Below, in pieces: positions 1 to 9,359 of a DNA stretch of 64,000 nt (the stretch's first letter is position 1; each line of letters starts with the position of its first letter). Both the position numbers and the translations under genes were made by a program. Under the pieces are notes generated by a model. It worked only from the letters and a program-made list of their open reading frames with translations. It was not told the DNA's origin and ran no database searches. This stretch comes from S015-6 sp964384945 (GTDB lineage Bacteria; Desulfobacterota; DSWW01). The DNA is taken from positions 1-64,000 of the forward strand of contig CAYLMK010000009.1 of NCBI GenBank assembly GCA_964384945.1, in the 5' to 3' direction.

Positions 1-68
1 CCCACAAAGATATGAATCATTTAGAGGGTGACGATCATTGAACATACTGCTATGCGATGCCGAATTCG

Positions 69-87
69 AACCTGGCTTCGCCAGGTT
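69..87. repeat. short hairpin AACCTGGC-TTC-GCCAGGTT
   Basis: A perfect 8-bp inverted repeat with a three-base loop. On the + strand it is followed by GAGGTTTTCC, so it could be a weak terminator for a gene left of the window, but there is no real T-tract. No gene could be recognised in bases 1-129. Confidence 0.4.
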
Positions 88-129
88 GAGGTTTTCCGGG
101 CGGTGATATGCTGAACTTAGTTGAAACTC

Positions 130-333
130 TTACGCCAGAGGCCGCTTCTGGCCGGCGGCTTCGTATTCGGCGGAGACCGTCGCATACATTTCACGCGAAT
201 CGGAGAAAATAGGTTCCCTCTCGATTCGGTCGAGCCGGAGCGCTTCGGTCGGACAGGTTACGGTGCATACGCCGCACCCCATGCAGCGATCCTCGTCAAT
301 GCATCGGAAAACGTTGCAGTCGACCAATCCCAT
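130..333 (-). pseudogene. 4Fe-4S ferredoxin C-terminal fragment
   Basis: A 67-codon reading frame carrying one complete CxxCxxCxxxCP cluster motif (CMGCGVCTVTCP, about residues 17-28), followed by the EALRLDRIERE stretch usual after such motifs and a charged tail. Larger two-cluster ferredoxin-domain proteins end this way, normally with a second cluster motif upstream. Upstream of the ATG at 333 the frame stays open but is low-complexity and shows no second motif, and no ribosome binding site precedes the ATG. I read it as the leftover 3' end of a larger iron-sulfur protein gene. A very small free-standing ferredoxin is the alternative. Confidence 0.45.
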
Positions 334-655
334 GGAGAGACTGTTCTGCCTGGTCAGGCACTGCGAACGGAACGTTAAGCGCGCTCGCTTTTCGGCCCGG
401 AAGTGGAACGGCTTGCGGCCAAGGCCCTGCGGCACGGTTGACCTTGCGGACGCTCTCCCATATCGTGGGGCAGCCAAAACCGCAGCGACAGCCGGGGCGA
501 GAGCCTTCCCGGAGGCAGGCGCGCAAGCGGGTTGATCCTTGCAGCAAGCCAGAGTCATGCGTTGGTTTGAGAAAGCTTTCGGTCGTTTCTCAGCGCGGAT
601 TCTGGGCGGAAAGGCCGGCCCGAGAGGGATGCCGACTCGATTCATGGGGGGCAAA
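334..655. other. gene-free stretch upstream of the acylase gene
   Basis: Several overlapping short frames occur on both strands, but none has a recognisable domain, a good ribosome binding site or protein-like composition. The frame of the downstream acylase stays open back to 539, but its signal peptide and RBS place the true start at 656. The promoter for that gene presumably lies here; I could not identify it. Confidence 0.4.
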
Positions 656-3364
656 ATGAAAAGCCTTTGCGGAACTCGATGGATATTGGGCGTCGCGCTG
701 TACGTGCTTCTTGCCCTGGGCTGCTCGGATTCGGACGGACAGGCCGCAAGGAACGGAGAGCCGGATACGCCGGAACAGACAACGGTTACCATTCACAGGG
801 ATACCTGCGGAATCCCGCACGTGTACGCGGAAACCGTGCCGGCCCTGTTCTATGGCTTCGGTTACGCAGTGGCGCAGGACAGGCTCTTCCAGGCGGACTT
901 CTACCGGAGGTACGCGAAGGGGAAGCTGGCCGCTATCCTGGGGCAGGACTTCGTGCAGAGCGACGCAGAGATGAGAACGAATTTTTACACGGACGAGGAA
1001 AGGATGGGGCAGTTCAACGAGTTGGCCCCGGAATACCGGGCGATGATCCAGGCCTATTGTGACGGGTTCAACCGGTACATCGCCGAGGCGGAGATCAGCC
1101 CGATCGAGAAGAAGCCTCTGGAATATGCCGTCTTTGGCCTGGTGGGGCTTGAACTGGAGCCCTGGGACGTGACCGACATCCTCGCAATCACCCAGATGCT
1201 TTACAGGTACTATGGCTCCGAGGGGGGGCTGGAACTGGAGAATCTGGCCTTTTACAACTTCCTGGTGGATCGCTACGGAGAGGCCGTCGCCCGGACGATC
1301 CTTGACGATGTGCTGATCAAGAGCGACCCGGATGCCTACAGCACGCTTCCCGATTCCGATGCGGGCGACGAGGGGACCCCCGGGACGGCCTCTCAGGCCG
1401 GGCTTCTCCCTCGCCGCAGCATCTCACGGGCCGCTGCCGCTCAGATCGAGAACAGGAAGTCGGTGCGGCGCGCCCTCGAGAGCATCGGAATGCCCAGGCT
1501 GGGAGGCAGCCGCGGGATCGCGATCGCGCCCGGGAAGTCCGCTTCGGGAAATGTCCTGATGATGCACAACACCGCGGACGCCTGCGAAGTCCATCTCAGC
1601 GGAGCGGGGTTCGAGGTGTCCGGATTCTCTTTTCCCGGAACCCCGGGGGTGCAGATGGGCCGGACGAGACATCTGGTAACGCAGTCCACGGTCGGTTTTT
1701 CCGACATGATCGACGTCTACATCGAGCAGCTCAACCCGGCCGACCCCCATCAGTATTGGTACAACGGCGAATGGAGGGAGATGGAACGGCGGGTCGAGGT
1801 CATCCACGTCCTGGGCGAGGCGCCCGTGGATCTGGAGGTGTGCCGGACCGTGCACGGGCCTGTCTTCGAATGGGATCTCGAGAACAACATCGCCTACTCG
1901 AAGCGGTTTGCGGTCTGGGGCAAGGAGTTGGGCAGTCAGGTCACCGCCTTTGAGTTCAACCGGGCCGAAAACTACGAAGAGGCGGCCGAAGCGGTGCGGC
2001 ACATGACCGTGAATGTCAACATTCTGTACGGAGACACCGAGGGAAACATCGCGTGGTGGTATCCCGGCCTGCACCCTGTGAGGCCCGACTCGGTCGACAC
2101 GAGACTTCCCGTGCCGGGAACGGGCGAGTACGAGTGGCAGGGATTCCTCCCGTTCGAGCAATGGCCGCACTGCAAGAACCCCGCCCAGGGATACCTGCTG
2201 AGCTGGAACAACAAGCCCACGCCGAACCATGATTACGGAGACAAGGCGAGATGGGGGAAGACCTTCCGGACGTACCTGCCCGCCGCCCTGGTGGAGGCGG
2301 ATGCGTCGATCACCTGGGAGGAGATGCTGTGGATGAACCGGCAGATCGCCTGGGGTTGGGGAGGCTGGGATCTGACGGCAACCTCGCCCGAGTTCTTCGA
2401 GCCCCACCTCCGGGAGGCGGCGCAGGAGAGCGCCGACCCGAGGATCCGGGAAGCCGTTTCCCACATTGCCGACTGGGACGGGCTTTACAGGGATGCGGAT
2501 GGCGACGGGACCTATGACAGCGTGGGCCTGACGATCTTCAGGAAATGGGTGCCCGTCGCAGAGAGGGTCCTCTTCGAAGACGACTTGGGGCCGTGGTACG
2601 CCTTTGACTGGTGCGACTATATCAAGTATTCGACGGACCTCCTGCTCAGGGCCCTGGAGGGGCAGGACGCGGGGCAGCCGATGACCTTTGACTACTTCAA
2701 CGGGGTCCCCAAGAACAGGGTCATCCTCGAAAGCCTTTCCGAAACCCTTGCGGAGCTGGCGGCCGAATACGGCACGGAAGACATGTCTCGCTGGAAGCAC
2801 CCCATCTTCTGGCGGGAGTTCGATCTGTACAATATGCCGGGACTCTCGACCCTGCTGGGCTATGTGAAGAACGTTCCGAACAACGGAATGGAAGATTATT
2901 TTCATCTCGTCGAACTGGGAGACCCGGATGTGAGGATGGTATCGGCGATCCCGACAGGCGGCCAGAGCTGGTTCATCAGCATGCTCGGAGCACCGAGCCC
3001 GCATCTGACGGATCAGCTTTGGCGGCACGCGAACTTTGACTTCAAGACGATGCATTTCGATCTGCCGGATATCCTGGCCAACCTGGAATCCACGACGGAA
3101 TTGACCTACCCTCCCGAGGCGCCCGCGCCGCAGTGCTTCGTGGCCACCGCAGCGTTCGGCACCGGCATGGGTGGGAAAACGGGGGTGCTCGTCCGTTTCC
3201 GGGATGACCGCCTCAAGAAGAGCGAGGCGGGCAAGGCGTTCGTCGACCTGTATTACAAATACAGCCCGACGGCGGCAGACTTGATTCGCGGCCGGCCCTG
3301 GCTCAAGGCGGCTGTCCGCGTTCTGCTTCTGCCCCTGGTCGGATTCGTGTCGCTCCTTGTCTGA
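656..3364 (+). CDS. penicillin acylase family lipoprotein with C-terminal CFI-box
   Basis: About 902 residues. An N-terminal nucleophile (Ntn) amidohydrolase of the penicillin/acyl-homoserine-lactone acylase family, predicted to cleave amide bonds of small acylated substrates in the envelope; the substrate cannot be told. The start at 656 is chosen because a GGGGGG ribosome binding site precedes it and it opens a lipoprotein signal peptide with lipobox LALG-Cys23. The pattern GGS-RGIAIAP places the self-cleavage site and catalytic Ser near residue 285; the usual next residue Asn is Arg here. The last ~75 residues, from CFVATAAFGT (about residue 827), form the Cys-Phe-Ile-type (CFI-box) C-terminal domain with a hydrophobic end. 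The gene stands alone, 95 bp upstream of the AOR operon. Confidence 0.85.
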   Translation: MKSLCGTRWILGVALYVLLALGCSDSDGQAARNGEPDTPEQTTVTIHRDTCGIPHVYAETVPALFYGFGYAVAQDRLFQADFYRRYAKGKLAAILGQDFVQSDAEMRTNFYTDEERMGQFNELAPEYRAMIQAYCDGFNRYIAEAEISPIEKKPLEYAVFGLVGLELEPWDVTDILAITQMLYRYYGSEGGLELENLAFYNFLVDRYGEAVARTILDDVLIKSDPDAYSTLPDSDAGDEGTPGTASQAGLLPRRSISRAAAAQIENRKSVRRALESIGMPRLGGSRGIAIAPGKSASGNVLMMHNTADACEVHLSGAGFEVSGFSFPGTPGVQMGRTRHLVTQSTVGFSDMIDVYIEQLNPADPHQYWYNGEWREMERRVEVIHVLGEAPVDLEVCRTVHGPVFEWDLENNIAYSKRFAVWGKELGSQVTAFEFNRAENYEEAAEAVRHMTVNVNILYGDTEGNIAWWYPGLHPVRPDSVDTRLPVPGTGEYEWQGFLPFEQWPHCKNPAQGYLLSWNNKPTPNHDYGDKARWGKTFRTYLPAALVEADASITWEEMLWMNRQIAWGWGGWDLTATSPEFFEPHLREAAQESADPRIREAVSHIADWDGLYRDADGDGTYDSVGLTIFRKWVPVAERVLFEDDLGPWYAFDWCDYIKYSTDLLLRALEGQDAGQPMTFDYFNGVPKNRVILESLSETLAELAAEYGTEDMSRWKHPIFWREFDLYNMPGLSTLLGYVKNVPNNGMEDYFHLVELGDPDVRMVSAIPTGGQSWFISMLGAPSPHLTDQLWRHANFDFKTMHFDLPDILANLESTTELTYPPEAPAPQCFVATAAFGTGMGGKTGVLVRFRDDRLKKSEAGKAFVDLYYKYSPTAADLIRGRPWLKAAVRVLLLPLVGFVSLLV

Positions 3365-3459
3365 CAGCACCCGGCCTGCAAGGTCTCAGGATTGAAACGC
3401 ATGAGATCCTCCCTGTACTATGCTCGGACGGAGACTCGAACACGAAGAGCGGGGGAGAG

Positions 3460-5385
3460 ATGGCGGCAGAGCTTTGCGGATGGAGCGGAAAGATCCTCAA
3501 GGTGGACCTGACGAGTGCGAAGATCGTCGAAATCGATACGATGGATTACGCGGACCGCTTCCTCGGAGGCCGTGGAATCGCGACCCGCCTCTACTGGGAG
3601 GAGGTCCGGCCCAACGTGGGGGCCCTTGCGCCGGACAACCGGCTCATCCTGATGACCGGCCCGCTCGGCGCCACCGGGGTCCAGGGCGCGTCGCGGTTCG
3701 AGGTGGTGGGCAAGTCGCCCATGCTGTTGCCCGAGCGGTTCTGCTACGGGAACCTGGGGGGCTACTTCGCCCCCTATCTCAAGATGGCCGGATACGACGG
3801 CATCTCGGTGTCGGGCCGTGCGGAAAGGCTGAGCTACGTGCTCGTGACGGACGGGAAGGCCGAGATCCGGGATGCCGCCTTTTTGCGGGGCAGGGGCGTC
3901 TCCGAGGTCCGGGACGCGCTCCAGGCACGGCACGGCAAGAACGTCCACTTCGTCACCACGGGCCTGGCGGGCGAGAACCTCTGCCGCAGCGCGACCCTGA
4001 TGACGGACCATGAGGGGAGCGCCACGGGCGGTTTCGGCGCCGTCCTCGGCTCCAAGAACCTCAAGGCCATTGCCGTCGTCGGCAGCGGAAGGCCGCCCGT
4101 TGCCCGCCGGAAGGAACTCACCGAACTCATCCGCCTGAGCATCCACCTGAGCAAGCGCGGCACCCTGCGCATGCCCCTGCCCAAGAAGATGATCCAGTAC
4201 ACGGGCAAGGCCTCCTGTTACCAGTGCGGCCTGGACTGCCTGCGGGGCGTGTTCCGAACGGCCTCCGGCAAGGAGGCGGTCCGGAAGTGCCAGTCCCTGG
4301 TATTCTACATGCCGTACGCCTTCATGAGGCCGGACGGCGACGCGGACACGGCGGTGGACGCAACGGCCCTGTGCAACGAGTACTCGATCTGCACCATGGA
4401 GATGACGAACCTGATCGAGTGGATCGCGGCCTGCCATCGGGCGGGCGTGCTCTCCGAGGAGACGATCGGGCTCGACATGTCCGGGATCGGAAGCGGAAAC
4501 TGGATCCGGGACCTGGTGCGGATGATCGCCGCGCGGGAAGGCCTCGGGGACGTCCTGGCCGAGGGAATCCTCCGGGCGGGCGAGAGGCTCGGCCCGGCGG
4601 CCCGGGCCCTGTTCACCGACAACATGGCCGGGGTCGGGCTGACCGGCGCGTACGCGCCCCGCGAATACATCACGAACGCCCTGCTCTACGCCCTGGAGCC
4701 CAGGCAGCCGATCGCCATGCTGCACGAGGTCTCTTACATGATGGCCCGCTGGCTGCTGCACCTGATCCGGCCCGACCTCTCGCCGACGACCGCGGAGGTC
4801 TTCCGCGCGGCCGCCGCGAAGTTCTGGGGAAGCGACAAGGCCTGGGACCTGACCTGCTACGAGGGAAAGGCCCGGGCCGCGGCCGTCATCCAGGACCGCA
4901 CGATCATGAAGGACAGCCTGATCCTGTGCGACTGCGCCTGGCCCATCATGGACTCCTTCAACACCCCGGACCACCTGGGCGACCCGACCCTGGAGAGCAG
5001 GCTCTTCTCGGCCGTCACGGGCATCGACACGGACGAGCCGGGCCTGCGTCTTTACGGCGAAAGGGCCTTCAACCAGCAGCGGGCGATCCTGCTTCGGGAG
5101 GGCTGGCGGGCCAAGGAGCAGGATGTGCCTGCCGAGTACAATTTCATCGAGCCCCTGGAGTCGGACGTCCTGAACCCGCGCCTCATCGTGCCGGGCCCGA
5201 CCGAGGAGCCGGTGAGCATCCGTGGAAACGTGCTGGACAGGCGGAAGTTTGAGGAAATGCGGCGAGAGTATTACACCCTGCGCGGATGGGACCCGGCCAC
5301 GGGACTCCAGAAGAAGGAGACGCTCGTTCGCCTGGGCATGGGGGACGTAGCGGAAGAACTGGAGAAGGCGGGCCTGATCGCGTAG
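3460..5385 (+). CDS. aldehyde:ferredoxin oxidoreductase family protein (tungsten/molybdopterin)
   Basis: 641 residues, full length for the AOR family, which oxidises aldehydes to acids (or runs in reverse) using a tungsten-bispterin cofactor, one 4Fe-4S cluster and ferredoxin. The N-terminal half shows the family pattern (GWSGKILKVDLT, FLGGRGIATRLYWEE, GNLGGYFAPYLK). The cluster ligands are visible as C253-x2-C256-x3-C260, with C490/C492 as the fourth. RBS GGGGGAGAG precedes the ATG. It is followed 48 bp on by glcD-like and glcF-like genes, suggesting a shared electron-transfer module. Cytoplasmic. The exact aldehyde or acid is unknown; some AOR homologues (for example BamB) do other low-potential chemistry. 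Confidence 0.88.
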   Translation: MAAELCGWSGKILKVDLTSAKIVEIDTMDYADRFLGGRGIATRLYWEEVRPNVGALAPDNRLILMTGPLGATGVQGASRFEVVGKSPMLLPERFCYGNLGGYFAPYLKMAGYDGISVSGRAERLSYVLVTDGKAEIRDAAFLRGRGVSEVRDALQARHGKNVHFVTTGLAGENLCRSATLMTDHEGSATGGFGAVLGSKNLKAIAVVGSGRPPVARRKELTELIRLSIHLSKRGTLRMPLPKKMIQYTGKASCYQCGLDCLRGVFRTASGKEAVRKCQSLVFYMPYAFMRPDGDADTAVDATALCNEYSICTMEMTNLIEWIAACHRAGVLSEETIGLDMSGIGSGNWIRDLVRMIAAREGLGDVLAEGILRAGERLGPAARALFTDNMAGVGLTGAYAPREYITNALLYALEPRQPIAMLHEVSYMMARWLLHLIRPDLSPTTAEVFRAAAAKFWGSDKAWDLTCYEGKARAAAVIQDRTIMKDSLILCDCAWPIMDSFNTPDHLGDPTLESRLFSAVTGIDTDEPGLRLYGERAFNQQRAILLREGWRAKEQDVPAEYNFIEPLESDVLNPRLIVPGPTEEPVSIRGNVLDRRKFEEMRREYYTLRGWDPATGLQKKETLVRLGMGDVAEELEKAGLIA

Positions 5386-5433
5386 GCGCGTCTGCGGAGA
5401 GCGGGTCCTCACAGGGAAGCGGGAGGTATCCAC

Positions 5434-6822
5434 ATGAAGGGGCTGGCAAGAGATCTCGGACGCCTGGTGGCCAAGGAACGGGTGAGGACCGACCCGGAGG
5501 ACCTCTTTGCTTACGGCGGAGACGCCACGTATTACGTCAAAAGGGGAAAGCCGGACGCGGTGGTCCTGCCGGAGACGACGGACGAGGTGTCCGAGGTGTT
5601 GAAATACGCCTTTCACCATGCGGTTCCGGTCACCCCGCGCGGCGCGGGCAGCGGCCTTTCCGGCGGATGCACGCCCCTGCACGGCGGGATCGTCCTGGAC
5701 ATGAAGAGAATGGGCCGGATCCTGGACATCAACCGGCGGAACATGTCCGCCCGGGTCGAGGCAGGGGTCGTGCTCGCCGACCTTCACAGGGCGGTCAAGA
5801 AGCAGGGCCTCTTCTATCCGCCGAACCCGCAGAGCATGAATGTCTGCACGCTCGGGGGAAACGTGGCCACGCGGGCCTGCGGTCCCCACGGGGTGAAGTA
5901 CGGCGCCACAGGGGACTATGTCATGGGGCTCGAGGTGGTGCTCCCGGACGGCTCGGTGATCACCCCCGGGGGGCTTGCGGCAAGGAGTTCCGCCGGATAC
6001 GACCTGACCCACCTCTTCGCCGGGTCCGAGGGGACCCTGGGCGTGATTACCAGGATCAACCTCAGGCTCCTGGCCCTGCCCCCTGCGCACCGGACCGCCG
6101 TGGTCGTCTGCGAGACCATCGAGCAGGCCGGGGACACGGTCTCCGAGATCCTGGCGGGCGGAACCCTGCCCGCTATGGTCGAGTTCCTCCCGCAGATCGC
6201 CATCCTCACCATGAACCAGTACATCACCCCGCCCCTGATCACGAACGGGCAGGCCTACCTGCTGATCGACCTGGACGGGACCCACGACGAGATCAGGGCC
6301 CAGGCGGACCATATCCTCGGCATCTGCCGAAAGATGGGCGTCCTGGACATCCGGGTGATCGAGGACGAAAAGGAGGCGCAGACCTACTGGACGGCGCGCT
6401 CGAACCTCGGGGCCATGCTCCTGACCGTGATGAAGAAGGCGATCAACGAGGACGTGGCCGTGCCCAGGGACCGCATCCCGGAATTCGTGCGCGAGGTCCA
6501 GAAGCTCTCCTCCACCCTCTCCAAGGTGCTCCTCGGGATCGGCGGCCACGCCGGGGACGGGAACATGCACCCCTCCATCTTCTTCCCCGAGGTGTCGGGC
6601 GACGCGGAGCGCGAGGCCCAGGAGACGATCCGGAAAGTGGTCCGGCTCGGCCTGTCCCTGGGAGGGACCGTTTCCGGGGAACACGGCATCGGCTTTCACA
6701 AGGCGGAGTTCCTCCACTGGGAACTGGGCGAGATCCAGATCCGGATCCTCAGGCGAATCAAGAAGGCGATCGACCCAAAGGGAATCATGAATCCGGGCAA
6801 GCTCTGGAAGGACGGGAGGTGA
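5434..6822 (+). CDS. FAD-linked oxidase, glycolate/D-lactate dehydrogenase subunit (GlcD-like)
   Basis: 462 residues. FAD-binding type 4 oxidase of the glycolate oxidase GlcD / D-lactate dehydrogenase family: 2-hydroxy acid to 2-oxo acid, electrons to the neighbouring Fe-S subunit. The FAD-binding domain spans about residues 40-215 with the diagnostic RGAGSGLSGGCTPL and a second glycine-rich SEGTLGVITR segment; the C-terminal cap domain has GHAGDGNMHP and HGIGFHKAEF. GGGAGG ribosome binding site before the ATG. It ends 6 bp before the glcF-like gene. Which hydroxy acid is used cannot be read from sequence. Confidence 0.9.
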   Translation: MKGLARDLGRLVAKERVRTDPEDLFAYGGDATYYVKRGKPDAVVLPETTDEVSEVLKYAFHHAVPVTPRGAGSGLSGGCTPLHGGIVLDMKRMGRILDINRRNMSARVEAGVVLADLHRAVKKQGLFYPPNPQSMNVCTLGGNVATRACGPHGVKYGATGDYVMGLEVVLPDGSVITPGGLAARSSAGYDLTHLFAGSEGTLGVITRINLRLLALPPAHRTAVVVCETIEQAGDTVSEILAGGTLPAMVEFLPQIAILTMNQYITPPLITNGQAYLLIDLDGTHDEIRAQADHILGICRKMGVLDIRVIEDEKEAQTYWTARSNLGAMLLTVMKKAINEDVAVPRDRIPEFVREVQKLSSTLSKVLLGIGGHAGDGNMHPSIFFPEVSGDAEREAQETIRKVVRLGLSLGGTVSGEHGIGFHKAEFLHWELGEIQIRILRRIKKAIDPKGIMNPGKLWKDGR

Positions 6823-6828
6823 GACCGC

Positions 6829-8028
6829 ATGCTGGACCTGAATTTCTACCGCGACATGATGGCCAAGTGCTCCCACTGCGGGCTCTGCCAGGCAACCTGC
6901 CCGGTATACCTCGAGGATTATCTGCAGACCCATCTGGCGCGGGCCCGGGTGGATCTCATACGGGCCGTCCTGGTGGAAGGGGCGCTCCCCGTGACGAAGA
7001 GGTTTCGCGAGGTCCTGGACCGGTGCCTGCTGTGTACGAACTGCTCCCGAACCTGCCCTGCCGGCGTCCTGACGGACGAGATCGTGGCCGCCGCCCGCAA
7101 TCAACTCTATCAGGGCAAGCGGAGGGACGCGGTCCGCAGGCGACTGCTCCGCAGGTTCATGAACCAGCGCGGCATGAAGGGGCTCATGGCCGCGGCGGGC
7201 TCGGTGGCCCACAAGATGGGCTGGACGCCCGAGGAGCTTCCGGCCCCCGCGTCCAGGCCCCTCGAGAAGAGGTTCAAGGCGCGGATTCCCGCAGAGGGAA
7301 AGGCGCGCGCCCGGGTTGCCTATTTCGTCGGCTGCGCCGCCAACACCCTCTACCCGCAGGCCGGGGCGGCCGTCATCAAGGTACTGGCCCACAACGACAT
7401 CGAGGTGCTGATCCCGGAGGGGCAGGTTTGCTGCGGGATGCCCGCCCTGGCGGAGGGTGACCTCGGGCTCGTGCAGGAGATGATGCGGAAGAACATTGCG
7501 ATCCTGGCCGGCTGCGACGTGGACGCGGTCGTCACCGATTGCACCTCGTGCGGGATGATGTTCCGTGCCAAGGCCGCCAAGACGCTTCCGGCCGACGATC
7601 CGTTGCGGCCGAAGGCAGAGGCGCTTGCCGCAAAGGTCTGGGAGGTGACCGACTATCTCAACCGGATCGGGCTCTCCGCAAAACCTCCCGCTCTTCCCGA
7701 GCCGCTCACCTACCACATGCCCTGCCACCGAGGCTGGACGCCGACCCTGGACGATGCGCCGCGGGGCATGCTCGGGCACATCCCAGGGGCCCAACTCATC
7801 GAGCTCGAGCATCCCGACAGGTGCTGCGGCGCCGGCGGAACCTTTTTCATGGATTTCGGCGAGCTTGCCGCGGACATACGGGCACGCAAGCTTGCCGACA
7901 TCCGGCAGACGGGCGCCCGGACGGTGCTTACCCAGTGCCCTGCGTGCCGGTCCTTCCTGAGGACCCGGGTGGAGGACGCCCGGGTGACTCACCCGATCGA
8001 GTTCCTGGCAAAGGCTTACGGCCTGTAG
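6829..8028 (+). CDS. (Fe-S)-binding protein, GlcF-like / CCG-domain subunit
   Basis: 399 residues. Electron-transfer partner of the GlcD-like flavoprotein. Two 4Fe-4S motifs, C14-x2-C17-x2-C20-x3-C24-P and C66-x2-C69-x2-C72-x3-C76-P, are followed by two cysteine-rich CCG domains (VCCGMPA near residue 201 and RCCGAGG near residue 332), the arrangement of GlcF, LldE and HdrD-type proteins. HdrD-like proteins pass electrons to quinone or heterodisulfide. Last gene of the + strand redox operon; the next gene converges from the other strand 38 bp on. Confidence 0.9.
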   Translation: MLDLNFYRDMMAKCSHCGLCQATCPVYLEDYLQTHLARARVDLIRAVLVEGALPVTKRFREVLDRCLLCTNCSRTCPAGVLTDEIVAAARNQLYQGKRRDAVRRRLLRRFMNQRGMKGLMAAAGSVAHKMGWTPEELPAPASRPLEKRFKARIPAEGKARARVAYFVGCAANTLYPQAGAAVIKVLAHNDIEVLIPEGQVCCGMPALAEGDLGLVQEMMRKNIAILAGCDVDAVVTDCTSCGMMFRAKAAKTLPADDPLRPKAEALAAKVWEVTDYLNRIGLSAKPPALPEPLTYHMPCHRGWTPTLDDAPRGMLGHIPGAQLIELEHPDRCCGAGGTFFMDFGELAADIRARKLADIRQTGARTVLTQCPACRSFLRTRVEDARVTHPIEFLAKAYGL

Positions 8029-8066
8029 CCGGCGTTGAAAAAGGCCCGTCTGCTGCCTTGCAGAGG

Positions 8067-8492
8067 TCAGGCCGGATCGTTCGGACACCCTGCGGCAGGC
8101 TCTCCGGCGGCCGGGCGAACCTTGAGCACGACTTCTTTGCGTATCTGGACGGTTCCCGGCTTTGCGCCGCGGGGCTTGGTAACGTACCGGGCGCGTGTGC
8201 ACGAAACCGCAACAACACCCCCTTCTCTGGCCTTGCTGTGGTACGCCGCAATCGCGGCCGCCCGCTTGAGCGTCTCCCGGTCCGGCTCCTGGCCGGCAGG
8301 GCACCGCAGGACCACGTGGCTGCCCGGCATGCCGCGAACGTGAAACCACCAGTCGTCCGGACCCGCCACCTCGAGGCTCAGCCGGTCGTTGTCGGCGTCG
8401 GTCCGTCCGACGAGCACCCTCCAGCCGCCCGGCAGCGCGTACGCGAGCAGGCGTGGAGCAGGATCGCGCTGCCGTGACTTCTGTACGACCAT
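8067..8492 (-). CDS. NFACT-R (DUF814) RNA-binding domain protein
   Basis: 141 residues. Stand-alone version of the C-terminal NFACT-R domain otherwise found at the end of RqcH/FbpA/NEMF proteins, which bind tRNA and the 50S ribosome. The hallmark is the DWWFHVRGMPGSHVVLR stretch (about residues 40-56), followed by AAAIAAYHSKAR and the VSCTRARYVTKPRGAKPG segment. The start at 8492 is preceded by a strong GAGGAGGG site; the frame extends further upstream without homology. The fibronectin-binding/NFACT-N part is absent, so it is not a complete RqcH. Role inferred: RNA or ribosome binding. Confidence 0.85.
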   Translation of the reverse strand: MVVQKSRQRDPAPRLLAYALPGGWRVLVGRTDADNDRLSLEVAGPDDWWFHVRGMPGSHVVLRCPAGQEPDRETLKRAAAIAAYHSKAREGGVVAVSCTRARYVTKPRGAKPGTVQIRKEVVLKVRPAAGEPAAGCPNDPA

Positions 8493-8658
8493 GTCCGGGG
8501 CCCTCCTCTCCGGGGGGCGCAAGAAGAAAGGGTGCGGCACGAGGATAGGACTTCGCGGCCTGGACCGCAAGAAGCAGGGAGGCCCGGAAGCTTGACAAGC
8601 CCGGTCCGACCGGAAGGATGTCAACGCTGCAGAAGGGATCTTTCGGGCGGCTGCCCTG

Positions 8659-8910
8659 CTAACGCTTGCCGCAGCAGCTTCCGGGGCCTGCGCAGCCGGC
8701 GGCCTGTCCGGGCGCGGAACCGCAGCAGGCGGTGTCCCCCGGTCCGGGGAGGCGGTCTCGGGAACCCACGGAGGGCGAGGCATGAGCGGAAAGCAGCTTC
8801 TTCAAGTGAGCGCTTCCGCACGCCTGGCAACGGGGCTCGCGGGAAGAGGCGGAGAGAAGGATCTCGCTTAGTTGCCCACAGTCCTGACAGAGATACTCAT
8901 ACAGCGGCAT
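8659..8910 (-). CDS. FmdB-family zinc ribbon protein
   Basis: 83 residues. Starts MPLYEYLCQDCG and has paired zinc ligands C8/C11 and C28/C31, the CxxC zinc ribbon of the FmdB family (putative regulatory proteins). The tail is Gly/Cys-rich (CCG and SCCGKR endings), which is common in this family and may bind metal. Its start overlaps the end of the IscU-like gene by 14 bp, so it is the third gene of the operon read from the promoter near 9850. Exact function unknown. Confidence 0.85.
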   Translation of the reverse strand: MPLYEYLCQDCGQLSEILLSASSREPRCQACGSAHLKKLLSAHASPSVGSRDRLPGPGDTACCGSAPGQAAGCAGPGSCCGKR

Positions 8911-9358
8911 GTCGGTCCTCCGTGTTTCCGGCGCCGTTGTCTCCGGCGTATTCCTTCAAGGCCTTCTCCAGCGTCTTTACCGCAAGCCGGATGCAGTGGA
9001 TCTTCTTTTCCGGCATCTCTTCGAGGATGCGATAGATGTCCCTGTCGCGGATCCGGCGGGCCTCCTCGATCGTCTTGCCCTTTGCCAGGTCCATGGCGAC
9101 CATGGCGGACGCAACCGCGCCGGGGCATCCCAGCACCTGGATCTTGGCGTCCCGGATGCGCCCGTCTTCCACCTTGAGGTAGACCTTCATGGTGTCGCCG
9201 CACGGGCCGGTCAGCTCGCTCACCTGGTCCGCATCGGTCAGGGTGCCCATGTTCTTCCTTTCCAGGTAGTAGTCGATTGCCTTCTGGGAATACCCGGAAC
9301 CGGAAAGCATCTCGCGAAGTGCGTTTTCCCCTCCAAAAGGTTCAACATCCTCTTTCAT
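8897..9358 (-). CDS. iron-sulfur cluster assembly scaffold, IscU/NifU N-terminal-like
   Basis: About 153 residues. Scaffold on which Fe-S clusters are built before transfer. The three conserved cysteines are visible: GPCGD (about C53), VLGCPG and KKIHCIRLAVKTLE. The start at 9358 is chosen because it follows the stop of the upstream gene by one base (TGAGATG) and has GAAGAGGG in front; in-frame ATGs at 9376 and 9409 are alternatives. The sequence is more divergent than housekeeping IscU, and no IscS or HscA is near. Its neighbours suggest a specialised metal-cofactor role rather than general Fe-S assembly (inference). Confidence 0.85.
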   Translation of the reverse strand: MKEDVEPFGGENALREMLSGSGYSQKAIDYYLERKNMGTLTDADQVSELTGPCGDTMKVYLKVEDGRIRDAKIQVLGCPGAVASAMVAMDLAKGKTIEEARRIRDRDIYRILEEMPEKKIHCIRLAVKTLEKALKEYAGDNGAGNTEDRHAAV

Positions 9359-9359
9359 C

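Noticed and set aside
1424..3370. 648-codon minus-strand frame opposite the acylase gene
   Set aside because: Shadow of the penicillin-acylase-type gene; no recognisable domain.
3418..8598. A 1726-codon open frame on the minus strand
   Set aside because: It lies opposite the AOR, GlcD and GlcF genes, which have clear domains. Its product is His/Arg/Gly/Pro-rich with no motif, as expected of antisense frames in GC-rich DNA.
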